This document shows, piece by piece, positions 1 to 9,237 of a stretch of 64,000 nucleotides of DNA. The position numbers were made by a program, and so were the translations under genes. The first letter of the stretch is position 1. Each line of letters starts with the position of its first letter. The notes beneath the pieces are model-generated. The model worked only from the letters and a program-made list of their open reading frames with translations, was not told the DNA's origin and made no database searches. This DNA comes from Bacteroidota bacterium (lineage in GTDB: Bacteria > Bacteroidota > Bacteroidia > Cytophagales > Cyclobacteriaceae), in the NCBI GenBank assembly GCA_023428695.1, contig JAEYWY010000003.1:1-64000 (forward strand), written 5' to 3'.

Positions 1-90
1 CGTCTCACACGTCTCACGCGTCTCACACGTCTCACGCGTCTCACACGTCCCACTGGTCCCACAAGTCCCACACGTCCCACAAGTCCCACC
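1..90. repeat. 9-bp tandem repeat, about ten units
   Basis: About ten head-to-tail 9-bp units run from the first base. The first five alternate CGTCTCACA and CGTCTCACG; later units drift to CGTCCCACA and AGTCCCACA. The array is cut by the window edge, so its full length is unknown. It decays into pyrimidine-rich sequence before the GH20 gene. The same core on the other strand (GTGGGACTCGTGGGACG) recurs near 24,155, which suggests a dispersed repeat family. Confidence 0.8.
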
Positions 91-226
91 CACCAGTCTT
101 CCAAATCCCGCCTCCTGTTCAAATCCCTCAAGCGCCCCTGTGCACCGTGTACTCCCAAAATTTCCAGAGCACATCCAACCTGTGCCTTAAAAATTTTATA
201 CATTCACCTCGATAAACATTCTACTT

Positions 227-1840
227 ATGTATCTTCTAAACCAGACCCGTTTATTCCCTCACTGCGCATTATTTCTTGTCTTATTATTCTTGTTGACTTC
301 ATGCAACCGGTCGACACCAACATCACCCGATGCAAAAGTCGCCTTCGAACGTGTGATCCCAAAACCAGTGTCAGCAACAGCAACAGGAAAAACTTTTTTT
401 ATAAAGGATGGCACAACCATAGTTGTCGAGTCTGGAGAAAGTGGGTTGGGTACTCTTGCAGATTACCTTGCTGAAAGCCTCAACACGACTACAGGCCTTT
501 CTTTCAAAGTTGCTTCAGCTGCAAACGAAGGTGCAATCATACTCGCACTGGGCGGGTCGCCTGACCTTGGCCCGGAAGGGTACAAGCTGCAGATCGATGA
601 AAAGCAACTTCGGATCACCGCCAACACAGCTGCAGGAGTTTTTCATGGAATACAAACTCTTCGTCAGATTATTGCGAGCAAGGAACATGGCGCACTCAGT
701 AAGGAGTGGGAGGTAGCGACAGGCACCATCATTGATTATCCCGAGTACGAATGGCGCGGTGCTATGCTTGATGTCGCGCGTCACTTTTTTTCCGTGGAAG
801 ATGTCAAGCGTTACATTGATCTGTTGAGCTATTACAAAATCAACACACTTCATCTTCATCTCAGCGACGACCAGGGTTGGCGTATTGAAATCAAGTCGTG
901 GCCTAACCTTACGGCTATTGGCGGCCAAAGTCAGGTGGGCGGTGGCAAAGGCGGGTTTTACACGCAGGAACAATACAAGGATATTGTCGCTTATGCACAA
1001 AGCCGCTTTATTACAATTGTTCCCGAGATAGATCTTCCTGGTCACACGAATGCAGCATTGGTTTCATACCCTGACGAGCTGCTTCCGGGACCACCTATCA
1101 AAGTTGAAGGTGAAAGAAAACGTCCTGTTGCCGGACTGCCTCACTATGGTACTGAAGTTGGATTCAGCACGCTAACGCTCAACAAGGAGTCGACGCTCAA
1201 GTTTGTAAGTGACGTTATCCGCGAGATATCTGCTATTACACCCGGACCTTACTTCCACATTGGTGGCGACGAAGCGCAGGTTACAAAGAAGGAAGACTAC
1301 ATCGAGTTTATCAATCGCTTTAAAGACATCGTTAAAGAAAACGGAAAAATCATGATAGGGTGGGAAGAGATCGCTCAGGCTAATCTTGATTCGACGACGA
1401 TTGCTCAATTCTGGCACTCCCGTCAATATGCAAGGATGGCTGCAGACAAAGGAGCAAAAGTGATTTTCTCGCCATCAACCAAGGTTTATCTTGACATGCA
1501 ATATGATTCGACATCGCGCATCGGTTTGCACTGGGCCGCATACATTGAAGTCGACTCATCATATCTGTGGGATCCTTCAACGCTTGTCCCCGGTATTGAT
1601 CGCGAAAACATTATCGGTGTCGAAGCACCACTGTGGACGGAGACCGTAGAAACCATGGACGACATCGAATATCTCGTCTTTCCCCGCCTTCCCGGCGTCG
1701 CCGAAATTGGTTGGACTTCCAAATCAGCGCGCAACTGGGACGACTACAAAACGCGCCTCGCCAACCACGCCAGACTCTGGAAAGCACTCGAAATTGATTT
1801 CTACCGATCCCCAAAAATCAACTGGGCCGAAGGCCTCTAA
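227..1840 (+). CDS. Beta-N-acetylhexosaminidase, GH20, lipoprotein
   Basis: This is an exo-acting hexosaminidase that removes terminal beta-linked GlcNAc or GalNAc from glycans, probably in the periplasm or on the surface. The N-terminus is a lipoprotein signal with lipobox LLTSC. An N-terminal GH20b-like domain (about residues 40-165) precedes the catalytic TIM barrel from about residue 170 (YEWRGAMLDVARHFF). The motif HIGGDEA gives the catalytic Asp348-Glu349 pair. The DLPGHTNAA and W-rich motifs of the family are present. At 537 aa it has the usual length for Bacteroidota enzymes. It stands alone, followed 81 bp later by an unrelated permease gene, so its glycan target cannot be inferred from neighbours. 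Confidence 0.93.
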   Translation: MYLLNQTRLFPHCALFLVLLFLLTSCNRSTPTSPDAKVAFERVIPKPVSATATGKTFFIKDGTTIVVESGESGLGTLADYLAESLNTTTGLSFKVASAANEGAIILALGGSPDLGPEGYKLQIDEKQLRITANTAAGVFHGIQTLRQIIASKEHGALSKEWEVATGTIIDYPEYEWRGAMLDVARHFFSVEDVKRYIDLLSYYKINTLHLHLSDDQGWRIEIKSWPNLTAIGGQSQVGGGKGGFYTQEQYKDIVAYAQSRFITIVPEIDLPGHTNAALVSYPDELLPGPPIKVEGERKRPVAGLPHYGTEVGFSTLTLNKESTLKFVSDVIREISAITPGPYFHIGGDEAQVTKKEDYIEFINRFKDIVKENGKIMIGWEEIAQANLDSTTIAQFWHSRQYARMAADKGAKVIFSPSTKVYLDMQYDSTSRIGLHWAAYIEVDSSYLWDPSTLVPGIDRENIIGVEAPLWTETVETMDDIEYLVFPRLPGVAEIGWTSKSARNWDDYKTRLANHARLWKALEIDFYRSPKINWAEGL

Positions 1841-1852
1841 AAGAATCCGCGA

Positions 1853-1912
1853 AAATCAAATCAGCGTAATCAAATCAGCGTAATCAAATCAGCGTAATCA
1901 CCTAATCAGCGT
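1853..1912. repeat. Triple 14-bp direct repeat (AATCAAATCAGCGT)
   Basis: Three perfect head-to-tail copies of a 14-bp unit (ATCAAATCAGCGTA register) are followed by a degenerate fourth copy (CCTAATCAGCGT). The array fills nearly all of the 81 bp between the GH20 stop and the next gene. Similar 'AATCAGCGTAATCTGCGG' strings are a common intergenic sequence type in this phylum (from memory). The array runs into the GTG start of the downstream permease. Confidence 0.8.
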
Positions 1913-1921
1913 ACATCTGCG

Positions 1922-4381
1922 GTGATAACTCACTTCCTCACCATAACCCTCCGAACATTCTACAAGCGCACAAAAGGGAGCGGTGCAGGAATCCTTTTCA
2001 CGTATGTCAACGTCTTTGGTCTTACGCTGGGACTCGCTGCCTTCCTTGTGATTATGCACGTTGTCTTGTATCAGCTTAGTTTCGATAAATTTTTTTCCGG
2101 TAGCAAAGACACCTATCGCATCGCGGTAAAGAAGACCGAGCAAGGCAACGTCGTCATGGAAAGTGCGCGCAGTTATCCGGGTCTCGCGACGTTGCTTAAG
2201 AACGAGATACCAGCTATCGAACTAACGACGCGCATTTACAAGGAAGAGTGCATGCTGCATTATCGTGAGCGCGACGTCAAGTTTAATCGCCAGCACACGT
2301 TTTGGGCTGATCGGAATTTTGCTTCAATCTTCAACCTAGAATTCATTCGCGAAGGCGACCTGACCCAACTCGACAAACCCTGGGGTGCTATCATTTCCGA
2401 GTCGGGGGCCCGGCGGTTTTTCGGTGACGACTGGGAAGGTGAACACGATCCTATTGGAAAAACGATTTGGTTGAACGAAAGCCTGGGGTTTACCATTCAG
2501 GGGGTCTATCGCGATCTGCCTCCGAATTCTCACATGAAGGTCGACTTCGTTGTGTCGTGGGTAACGTTGGTCTCCCTTGCCGGACCAGTCTTTGAAAATA
2601 GTCTTCCGCCCGACTGGAACGCGAGTTACGTTTACATCAAATTAGCTGAAGGAACTTCTGCCGCTGAAGTCGAGGCGCTTGCTGCGCAGGTGCTTAAGGA
2701 TCGTATACCGGAACTTGTTACGCGCGACGTTGCGTATCAGTTTTATCTCCAGCCGGTGCGTTCAATCCATCTTGGTTCCGACATCGCAGACGAAATACAG
2801 CCCAACGGGAGCAAAACCTTTGTCATCTCAATGGCTGTTGCTGCATTGCTTGTACTCGTCATTTCATGGATCAACTTCATCAACCTGCTTGCAGTTCGGT
2901 CAATGGAACGCGCCAAAGAAGTTGGCATACGTAAGGCGATCGGATCTACCCGCATGCAACTTGTCATTCAATTCCTGTCCGAAGCGTTCGTATCGTGTGC
3001 AGTGGCAGGTATCCTGGCCGTTGCTATCGTTTATTTCTTTGGCGATCAGTTGCGGGATGTAACGCAAATACCTTACGACCTGTTCTCCGCCGATGCCCTG
3101 GGGCAACGGACTTTATTCTACTTTACGGTTGTCGTCTTGCTTGGAACCGTAATCGCAAGTGCATACCCGGCCCTGCGTTTGTCATCGCTTGCCACAACAG
3201 AAGTCATAAAGGGCAGGGTAGGTGACAAACCCGGTGGAAGCCTCTCCAGGAAAAGCATGATAGCCTTCCAGTTCTTTTGTTCTGTCTTTTTGCTTACCTC
3301 TACCCTTGCGATATGGCGGCAGGTGAATTTCATGCGGAGCCAGGCGTTGGGTATGAATCCGGATCAGGTGGTTGTCTTGCATTCGCCGCGTTCGCTGATC
3401 GGCAACGATAAACGCGTTCAGATCTTCAATACGTTTCGCGATAAACTGCTTACGCTGCCGGGTGTCGAGGTCGTTGGTGCGTCCGCATGTATTCCGGGAA
3501 GCCAATTCCTCGTGAGAAACGATCATGTACATGCACAAGGTTCGGAATCCGGAAAGAACGTAACTTTCGATATCGCTTTTGTCGAAGAGGGCTACCTGCC
3601 AGCCTTGGGGATTCGTTTTATCGAAGGTGAAAATTTTGCGGACCGGCCCGGCGAGGAGAACAAGATCATCATCAATGCCACAGCTGCGAAATCACTTGGT
3701 TTTGATCCGGGACAGGCAGTTGGAAAGGCTGTCGTGTTCGGTGCGCATACACGCGAGGTTGCAGGCGTTATTGAAGATACGCACTACGAGGGACTGCAGA
3801 AGCCTGTCAATCCATTGATTCTGTGTTATGGACACAACTATGAATTTGGTTTCTTTTCTGTAAAGGTGTCCAGCCGGAACATGCAGCAAATGGTAAGCGG
3901 TATTGGCGACGTATGGAAAGAGCTTTATCCACGGGATCCATACGACTACTTCTTCCTTGATGCATTCTTCGATGAACAGTACACAAACGACGAAGCATTC
4001 GGCAAGTTGTTCGCCATGTTTTCCGGTCTCGGAATTTCAATCGCATGTCTGGGTCTCGTCGGGCTCGTTGCGTACACCACATTTCGCAAGACCCGTGAAA
4101 TTGGTATTCGCAAAGTACTTGGTGCCGATGTGTTGAATGTTCTGAGTCTTCTGACCAAAGAATTTTCACTGCCTGTATTGGTTGCATGCATCATTGCGAT
4201 TCCAATAACACAATATGTTGTGCATCGGTGGCTCGAAAACTTCGCGTTTCAAACCGCGTTCCCCTTCTGGATACACATCGCTTCGACGCTTGTTGTTATC
4301 ACGCTGGCTTCACTCGCCATCGCGTGGCAGTCCCTGAAAGCTGCCTTCGCCAATCCTGTCAACGCGCTTAAGGAACAGTAG
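1922..4381 (+). CDS. FtsX/MacB-type ABC transporter permease
   Basis: This is an inner-membrane permease of the MacB/FtsX superfamily, in the long duplicated Bacteroidota form (819 aa). It has an N-terminal TM segment (about 20-45), a MacB periplasmic core domain, three TMs with an FtsX domain (about 285-425), a second periplasmic domain and a second FtsX domain (about 685-815). The conserved RAKEVGIRKAIGS and RKTREIGIRKVLGA motifs follow the FtsX TMs. Such proteins export lipoproteins, peptides or antimicrobials together with a separate ATPase; no ATPase gene is adjacent. The start is a GTG directly after the repeat array, supported by the family's usual N-terminus; no nearer in-frame ATG fits. 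Confidence 0.9.
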   Translation: MITHFLTITLRTFYKRTKGSGAGILFTYVNVFGLTLGLAAFLVIMHVVLYQLSFDKFFSGSKDTYRIAVKKTEQGNVVMESARSYPGLATLLKNEIPAIELTTRIYKEECMLHYRERDVKFNRQHTFWADRNFASIFNLEFIREGDLTQLDKPWGAIISESGARRFFGDDWEGEHDPIGKTIWLNESLGFTIQGVYRDLPPNSHMKVDFVVSWVTLVSLAGPVFENSLPPDWNASYVYIKLAEGTSAAEVEALAAQVLKDRIPELVTRDVAYQFYLQPVRSIHLGSDIADEIQPNGSKTFVISMAVAALLVLVISWINFINLLAVRSMERAKEVGIRKAIGSTRMQLVIQFLSEAFVSCAVAGILAVAIVYFFGDQLRDVTQIPYDLFSADALGQRTLFYFTVVVLLGTVIASAYPALRLSSLATTEVIKGRVGDKPGGSLSRKSMIAFQFFCSVFLLTSTLAIWRQVNFMRSQALGMNPDQVVVLHSPRSLIGNDKRVQIFNTFRDKLLTLPGVEVVGASACIPGSQFLVRNDHVHAQGSESGKNVTFDIAFVEEGYLPALGIRFIEGENFADRPGEENKIIINATAAKSLGFDPGQAVGKAVVFGAHTREVAGVIEDTHYEGLQKPVNPLILCYGHNYEFGFFSVKVSSRNMQQMVSGIGDVWKELYPRDPYDYFFLDAFFDEQYTNDEAFGKLFAMFSGLGISIACLGLVGLVAYTTFRKTREIGIRKVLGADVLNVLSLLTKEFSLPVLVACIIAIPITQYVVHRWLENFAFQTAFPFWIHIASTLVVITLASLAIAWQSLKAAFANPVNALKEQ

Positions 4382-4439
4382 GGAGCGTTCGCCACGTACG
4401 ATGTATCCGCCAATTTCCACATAAATCAGTCCGTTGCCT

Positions 4440-4690
4440 GGTATTGCGTGTGGTGCATGAGTTGTGTTTGCGCTATTTGGGCGTTGCCGTACAGCGCGTT
4501 TGCACGCGCTACGGCCCGCGCCATCCGCTATACTCCTCCCCCAACCGGTCAGAGGGTATACAACTTGTCAAGTTGAACGGAGCATCAATGAGTAGGCTTC
4601 AAAAAAAAAGGACGGCACGCCGGTTGGGGTCCGGGGTGCCGCTCCTGTCGCTAACGCGGGCTGCTGCAATCGTCCGGGCGAACCCCAACC
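4440..4690. repeat. GC-rich intergenic repeat-like element
   Basis: This non-coding stretch between convergent genes has a composition unlike its surroundings. It contains GGGCGTTGCC followed by CGCGCTACGGCCCGCGCC and ATCCGCTATACTCC. After an A-tract comes a second GC-rich block (CGGTTGGGGTCCGGGGTGCC and GCGGGCTGCTGCAATCGTCC). From memory this resembles a GGGCGT...CGGGCTNTCCGCT(G/A)CAATC intergenic sequence widespread in Bacteroidota, whose nature I cannot state. No convincing protein is encoded here. Confidence 0.4.
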
Positions 4691-4715
4691 ATCATCGTTG
4701 CATCTTTTGCGAAGC

Positions 4716-6131
4716 TTATAATGGTTCTCCGTCAGGATCCGGGACTACAAGCCAGTTGTAGGTGTGCTTTAGCTCTTTCAGTTTTTCAATCGCTTCCGGC
4801 GATGGCGTGGCTATCGGTACGTTGTTATCCTCCCATGTCGAATAGATAAAATCACCCGAACGCGGATTGTTCACCACCTGGTGATAAAGGTTATCGATAA
4901 CGTGATTCAGATTTTCCGGTTTTATGTTCGTTTGTCCCGGCAGTTCAAGTAGATAGATACCGGCGTCATCGGGAATCAATAATCTTTTAAGGTCCGGTGA
5001 CGGATCGAATGAACTGGGAAATAGCCTGATCTCATTGACGAGTTTGTTATGCCTGAGGTCGACAACTTCCGGCCCCTCGCCGTATTCAATGCGGAAGTCA
5101 CGTAGATTGACCAGGTGCTTCATTCCAAGTCGCGCAATCCTCCCTTCCAGATTACCGACAAGCACAACCGAATCCAGCCCATTGCCGGTGATGCTGATGA
5201 AGTAATGGCCGGGATATTCATACTGGTGGTCCACAATGGTCGTCACACCTGAAGTCCAGGTTTCCGACGTTCCGTCTCCCCAATCGACTTGAAAATCGAA
5301 GATGTCCCACGCAGGATCAACCTGCATTGCAAAATAGTTTTCCCCTGTGGTTACGCCCACGGCTGTCAGAGCTGGCTGCAGGACGATTTTGAGCGGCTTC
5401 GTCGGGATCTGCCTGGTTGTGAAAGTCCTTGCAAAACGACCATAGGAATCTTTCACTACGACGAGGCTATACGTTTCTCCCGGGTTACCTCTGAATGTAA
5501 TGAAGTTCATGTTATCAGTGAGCGAGTACCTCCGAAGGGTGTCCAGGCCCTTCATAATCAATGCCTGCGCATGCGTTCGCTGTAACCTGTTGTTTTCTTC
5601 AGCTGTAAACACCTGCACTTTGAACATATGCTGCTTTCCTCTGAAGCATTCGTAGCCGAAGTTTTTCGGGCTCCGCTTACGTGTGTCCAGCAGACTCAGC
5701 CGGGTGTCAGTGAGGCTTTTATTAGTGATTTCGTAAGGCAGCGAGTGCCCGACCTTTTGAGAAAGCGCTGAACCTTCGCGCGGTGCCGCGAATACCACTT
5801 CACCGGCCTCATCAACAACCATCAGGTCAACAAGACGGTAATTACCTGGTGGCAGACACAACGGATCGGTTAGATAACCTTCGTCGCTCCGACGAATGGC
5901 AACTTCCTCCTGATCAACGACCACTTCTCCATTCTCCGTCTCAACGCTGACCAGCGCCATCGCGCCAGATGGAATCTCGCTACTCTTCATATGACCTTTA
6001 CTTTCTTCGATAAGGTCAACGCTAAAAATCACGTTTACTTTGTCATTGACGACATGTGTATCTTCTGTACAACATGTCAGCATGAGCGCCGCGATTAAAA
6101 GGACGCTCACCATGAAACAAGAAGATTTCAT
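4716..6131 (-). CDS. PKD-domain lipoprotein, function unknown
   Basis: This 471-aa lipoprotein has lipobox LMLTCC. The N-terminal third is a DUF4493/fimbrillin-like beta-rich region. A PKD-like repeat follows at about 275-320 (VDWGDGTSETW, then HQYEYPGHYFISITG). The C-terminal part (about 325-430) has leucine-patterned segments reminiscent of BspA-type surface leucine-rich repeats. This points to surface display and binding of a glycan or protein, but no enzyme motif is visible. The gene is monocistronic and converges on the permease gene at 4381. Confidence 0.75.
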   Translation of the reverse strand: MKSSCFMVSVLLIAALMLTCCTEDTHVVNDKVNVIFSVDLIEESKGHMKSSEIPSGAMALVSVETENGEVVVDQEEVAIRRSDEGYLTDPLCLPPGNYRLVDLMVVDEAGEVVFAAPREGSALSQKVGHSLPYEITNKSLTDTRLSLLDTRKRSPKNFGYECFRGKQHMFKVQVFTAEENNRLQRTHAQALIMKGLDTLRRYSLTDNMNFITFRGNPGETYSLVVVKDSYGRFARTFTTRQIPTKPLKIVLQPALTAVGVTTGENYFAMQVDPAWDIFDFQVDWGDGTSETWTSGVTTIVDHQYEYPGHYFISITGNGLDSVVLVGNLEGRIARLGMKHLVNLRDFRIEYGEGPEVVDLRHNKLVNEIRLFPSSFDPSPDLKRLLIPDDAGIYLLELPGQTNIKPENLNHVIDNLYHQVVNNPRSGDFIYSTWEDNNVPIATPSPEAIEKLKELKHTYNWLVVPDPDGEPL

Positions 6132-6368
6132 AAAAGAGGGTTTATGGTTTGATAACTAAAAACAGGATCGTTCCACTGCCGTGGAATCGTCAATGAAGAT
6201 ACCAATCGAAAGGTTATGAAAGCTAAAGCTCGCGATACTTTATAGTATGCGATAGATCACACGGCCGCTCACCTCGGGGAATTAATCACTCGTGTTGTGT
6301 TATTCGAAACGAAATCAGGATCGGAATTAATGCAGGCACCGGAAATATAAGGTCGGTGAAAGCACTGC
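6132..6368. other. Intergenic stretch, nothing recognised
   Basis: About 240 bp between the ThuA gene stop and the start of the PKD lipoprotein gene, both on the minus strand. The part next to 6131 should hold the lipoprotein gene's promoter, but no exact TAnnTTTG element was seen. No hairpin followed by a T-tract was found. Confidence 0.4.
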
Positions 6369-7433
6369 CTACTTTCCCCACGCCCGCTGACTGACGCCAT
6401 CCTTTGTCGGGAAATCACCCGGAAGTGCTTGCGTGACGTCGCCGGTGGCGGCCCATTCACAGGCACGTTGTAGTAATGCAATAAATCCGACACACTCCAT
6501 GGAGTAATCGGCGTGTCCCAACGGCGTGTGAAAAATCCTTCCGCGGCCATACGTTACCGTGATCATCATCGGTTCGTGACGGTTCGTACCGCGTAACGGC
6601 GAGAAGTGCGAAGCATTCTTTTCCTCGTCAGAGAATGCGGTACCAATGATCGCCATGTTTTCAGCTGGTCCCCGCAGGCGATCATACAATTCGTCCTGTG
6701 CATGCAGCCACTGCGTTGGCATTCCACGTGTTATCGGGTGTGTCGTATCACGCACAGTAATCAGAAACTCATACTGACGGCCATGTGATCCCGCTGGTCC
6801 CGGACTTGTATCACGCACTAGGTTCCCTTCATTATCAAAATAAACGTAGGGTCCGTCTTTTTCATTGCGGTTCCCCCACGCACCCATGGCAATCATCTGA
6901 TTGAATTCCTTCCATTCGGGAAACGAATTGTCAGCAGCATGCACAACTACAAGTCCGCCGCCATTGCTGATGAATTGTTCAAGTGCCTTTTTTGTCTCAT
7001 CCGGCCAGGGTGCTGCCATCCATCCAAAATTTGATATCACCACATTGTATTTCGAAAAGTCCGGCTTGAAGTCGGGATCTATTGTTGGTTTATCAGTGTG
7101 CTCAACAGTGTTGCTACCTGCCGGGTAGTTGGCAAGCAATTGTTTCCGTTTTTCCTCGCCGAGATTGGGATCGCTGTCATTGTGCGGGCCCTGCCAGACA
7201 AACTTCGTACGCGCAACATCAACGTCAAACATGCCGGTTTGTTCGAGATAGTCTTTCATCATTGCCGTCGTCTTTGGCCAGATGCCGTGATTGTTCTGCC
7301 CGTCGACGATCAGGGCCCTGAGCTTTTTTGATTTGGCGTTCTTGTTATCGGTGCTTTTTGGCGTGGACCGGCACGATAACAAAAGGACTGAAATAATGAT
7401 GAACAGTGTGCAAAGGCAGAAGAGTCTTTTCAT
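6369..7433 (-). CDS. ThuA-domain lipoprotein
   Basis: This is a ThuA-like (trehalose utilisation family) class I glutamine amidotransferase-fold protein, 354 aa. I chose the internal ATG at 7433 because it yields a clean lipoprotein signal (MKRLFCLCTLF... with LLLSC); the longer frame adds 29 unlikely residues. The domain starts at KLRALIVDGQNNHGIWPKTT and contains the family's VVISNFGWMAAPWPDETKKALEQ and GGGLVVVHAADNSFPEW segments. It ends with GRGRIFHTPLGHADYSMECVG. Many Bacteroidota ThuA proteins lie in glycan loci and their chemistry is unclear. No sugar-metabolism partner is adjacent. Confidence 0.9.
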   Translation of the reverse strand: MKRLFCLCTLFIIISVLLLSCRSTPKSTDNKNAKSKKLRALIVDGQNNHGIWPKTTAMMKDYLEQTGMFDVDVARTKFVWQGPHNDSDPNLGEEKRKQLLANYPAGSNTVEHTDKPTIDPDFKPDFSKYNVVISNFGWMAAPWPDETKKALEQFISNGGGLVVVHAADNSFPEWKEFNQMIAMGAWGNRNEKDGPYVYFDNEGNLVRDTSPGPAGSHGRQYEFLITVRDTTHPITRGMPTQWLHAQDELYDRLRGPAENMAIIGTAFSDEEKNASHFSPLRGTNRHEPMMITVTYGRGRIFHTPLGHADYSMECVGFIALLQRACEWAATGDVTQALPGDFPTKDGVSQRAWGK

Positions 7434-7557
7434 ATGGTTTGAACATTGGAAAAGGAAGGTAAGAAGGATTCGCGAAACGGCCAATGAGAGATTTGGCCAG
7501 CGGTTACAGACTGGAATCAAGGAGAGGTTCGCCGGAGAATTGACGCACCTGTTCTAC

Positions 7558-8382
7558 CTATGCCGACAGATATTCCTGGAATATTTTTGTCTTCGGAGTT
7601 TCGAACAAAACTCCGGGTCTTCCTTTTTCCACAACTTCACCGTAGTACATGAACGCCACATAATCCGCAAGTCGTTTTGCCTGGCGCAGAATGTGCGTGA
7701 CCAAAACGACGGCAACATCCTCCTTCAGTTCAAGAAGACATTCTTCGATTTTCCTGCTCGACACCGGGTCGAGAGCAGATGTGGGCTCGTCTGCCAGTAT
7801 CACACGCGGCTCAACGGCAAGGCCACGGGCAAGACAAAGGCGTTGCTGTTGGCCGATGGAAAGTTGCCCGGCCGATGTTTTTAGTCGGTCCTTAACTTCT
7901 TCCCACAAACCCACTTTCTGCAGATACAGCGCTGTGCGATCGGCAAGTTCACTCTTGTTGGTAATGCCTTTCAGTTTAAGCGCATAGGCGATGTTGTCAG
8001 CAATTGTCCCCGGCAGTGGATGAGGCTTCTGCGAAAGCAGACCCATTTTCTGACGCAGACTGTATACATCGATTGATTTATCAAGGATGTTCTTTCCTTC
8101 GAAAATGATCGAACCCTCCGTGCGTATATCGGGATACAGATCTGTAAGCCGGTTGAATGTTTTCAACAACGTCGTCTTACCACATCCGGAAGGACCAAGC
8201 AGAACGGTGATGCCCTTATCACGAATGTTGAGGTCTATGTTTTTAAGCGTTTGCTTTTTGCCATGCCACAAACTGAGATCGTTGACGTAAAGTAAATTGT
8301 GTAATCCTTTCGCTTGATCCTTCTTTACAATATCCTCGCCAATAAGCGTGGTTACGTCGTTTGCTGTATGATTCAGATTCAT
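7558..8382 (-). CDS. PstB-like ABC transporter ATP-binding protein
   Basis: This is the ATPase of a phosphate-type ABC importer, 274 aa. Walker A is GPSGCGKTT, Walker B ILADEPTSALDP, and the signature is LSIGQQQRL, where Ile replaces the usual Gly of LSGGQ. The family-typical FNR and VKDRL motifs are present. The canonical PstB segment FQKPNPFP reads SQKPHPLPG, and the C-terminus lacks the usual YITGRFG-like end. It is the last gene of an SBP-permease-permease-ATPase operon and overlaps the permease before it by 4 bp. The departures from canonical PstB and the genomic setting suggest that the substrate may not be phosphate. Confidence 0.88.
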   Translation of the reverse strand: MNLNHTANDVTTLIGEDIVKKDQAKGLHNLLYVNDLSLWHGKKQTLKNIDLNIRDKGITVLLGPSGCGKTTLLKTFNRLTDLYPDIRTEGSIIFEGKNILDKSIDVYSLRQKMGLLSQKPHPLPGTIADNIAYALKLKGITNKSELADRTALYLQKVGLWEEVKDRLKTSAGQLSIGQQQRLCLARGLAVEPRVILADEPTSALDPVSSRKIEECLLELKEDVAVVLVTHILRQAKRLADYVAFMYYGEVVEKGRPGVLFETPKTKIFQEYLSA

Positions 8383-9233
8383 ATTCGGTTTCTGGAAAGT
8401 CTTGTACTTATAATTCTCGCCGCGATGCTTATAAACAGGATGATCACGGTAAGCACGACGGCCGCGGCGTACGCTCTCGCTTTTACTTCAGGTATAGGTG
8501 AACTCAATTGAAAGAATATCGCAAGTGGCAACGTGGCCGCTGGTTCCGTCAGGCTTTCAGGTACGTAATCCGTAAATCCCGCTGTAAATAAAACAGACGC
8601 GGTATCGCCAATCCCTTTTCCGAGTGCCAGCAGAAAAGCCGTCGCGATACCGGGTAAAGATTGTCGGATCAGAAACTTGTATCCAACTTCTCCTTTAAAG
8701 AAGCCCAGCGAAAGACCGGCTTCAAGCAGTCCTGACGAGACATGTTGCAGTGACTCATCCATCGCGCGGATCATCACAGGGCTGATCAATAGCGATACCG
8801 TTACAATAGCCGCCAATAGAGACGACGGCCATCCCATGAACAACATTAGGCTGAATCCAAACGCGCCGTAAACGATAGGAGGGATTCCCCAAAGTACGTC
8901 GAGCCATAACCTTACCTGCTTTTGCCATTTGGGATACTGAAACAGATACGTGTGCATAAAGATTGCCGTCGGAATGCTGATGATTGTCGCGAGCAACGAG
9001 GCACCTATTGCCAGGTATATGGAACCAACGATCGCGTTGAGTATGCCACCATCCTTACCAAAGTAATATCCGCCTTGTGGTATTTCTGTAAGGATTTCCC
9101 ATGTAATCGCTGGAACTCCTTTAATAAGGATCTGACTGAGTATGCTCAGGAGCGCCAGTACGATCAGAATGGTTGTAGAGGCCAGCACCACCCTGACAAC
9201 CTTTTCCTCGATATGCTTTCGCCTTCTTTGCAT
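8379..9233 (-). CDS. PstA-like ABC permease
   Basis: This 284-aa inner-membrane permease has about six TM segments. The first is at about 12-35 (VVRVVLASTTILIVLALLSI). The binding-protein-dependent transport domain includes the EAA-like loop ISPVMIRAMDESLQHVSSGLLEAGLSLG followed by the IRQSLPGI segment. It overlaps the ATPase gene by 4 bp and follows the other permease after 4 bp, so the genes are co-transcribed and probably translationally coupled. By family it pairs with the PstC-like protein to form the channel. Confidence 0.88.
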   Translation of the reverse strand: MQRRRKHIEEKVVRVVLASTTILIVLALLSILSQILIKGVPAITWEILTEIPQGGYYFGKDGGILNAIVGSIYLAIGASLLATIISIPTAIFMHTYLFQYPKWQKQVRLWLDVLWGIPPIVYGAFGFSLMLFMGWPSSLLAAIVTVSLLISPVMIRAMDESLQHVSSGLLEAGLSLGFFKGEVGYKFLIRQSLPGIATAFLLALGKGIGDTASVLFTAGFTDYVPESLTEPAATLPLAIFFQLSSPIPEVKARAYAAAVVLTVIILFISIAARIISTRLSRNRI

Positions 9234-9237
9234 AACC

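Noticed and set aside
1..90. Possible CRISPR array at the window start
   Set aside because: Units are 9 bp head-to-tail with no spacers, so it is a simple tandem repeat.
515..1045. Long minus-strand open frames inside the GH20 gene, and similar antisense frames inside most large genes
   Set aside because: They are antisense or out-of-frame shadows of genes with clear domain motifs and have no recognisable protein features.
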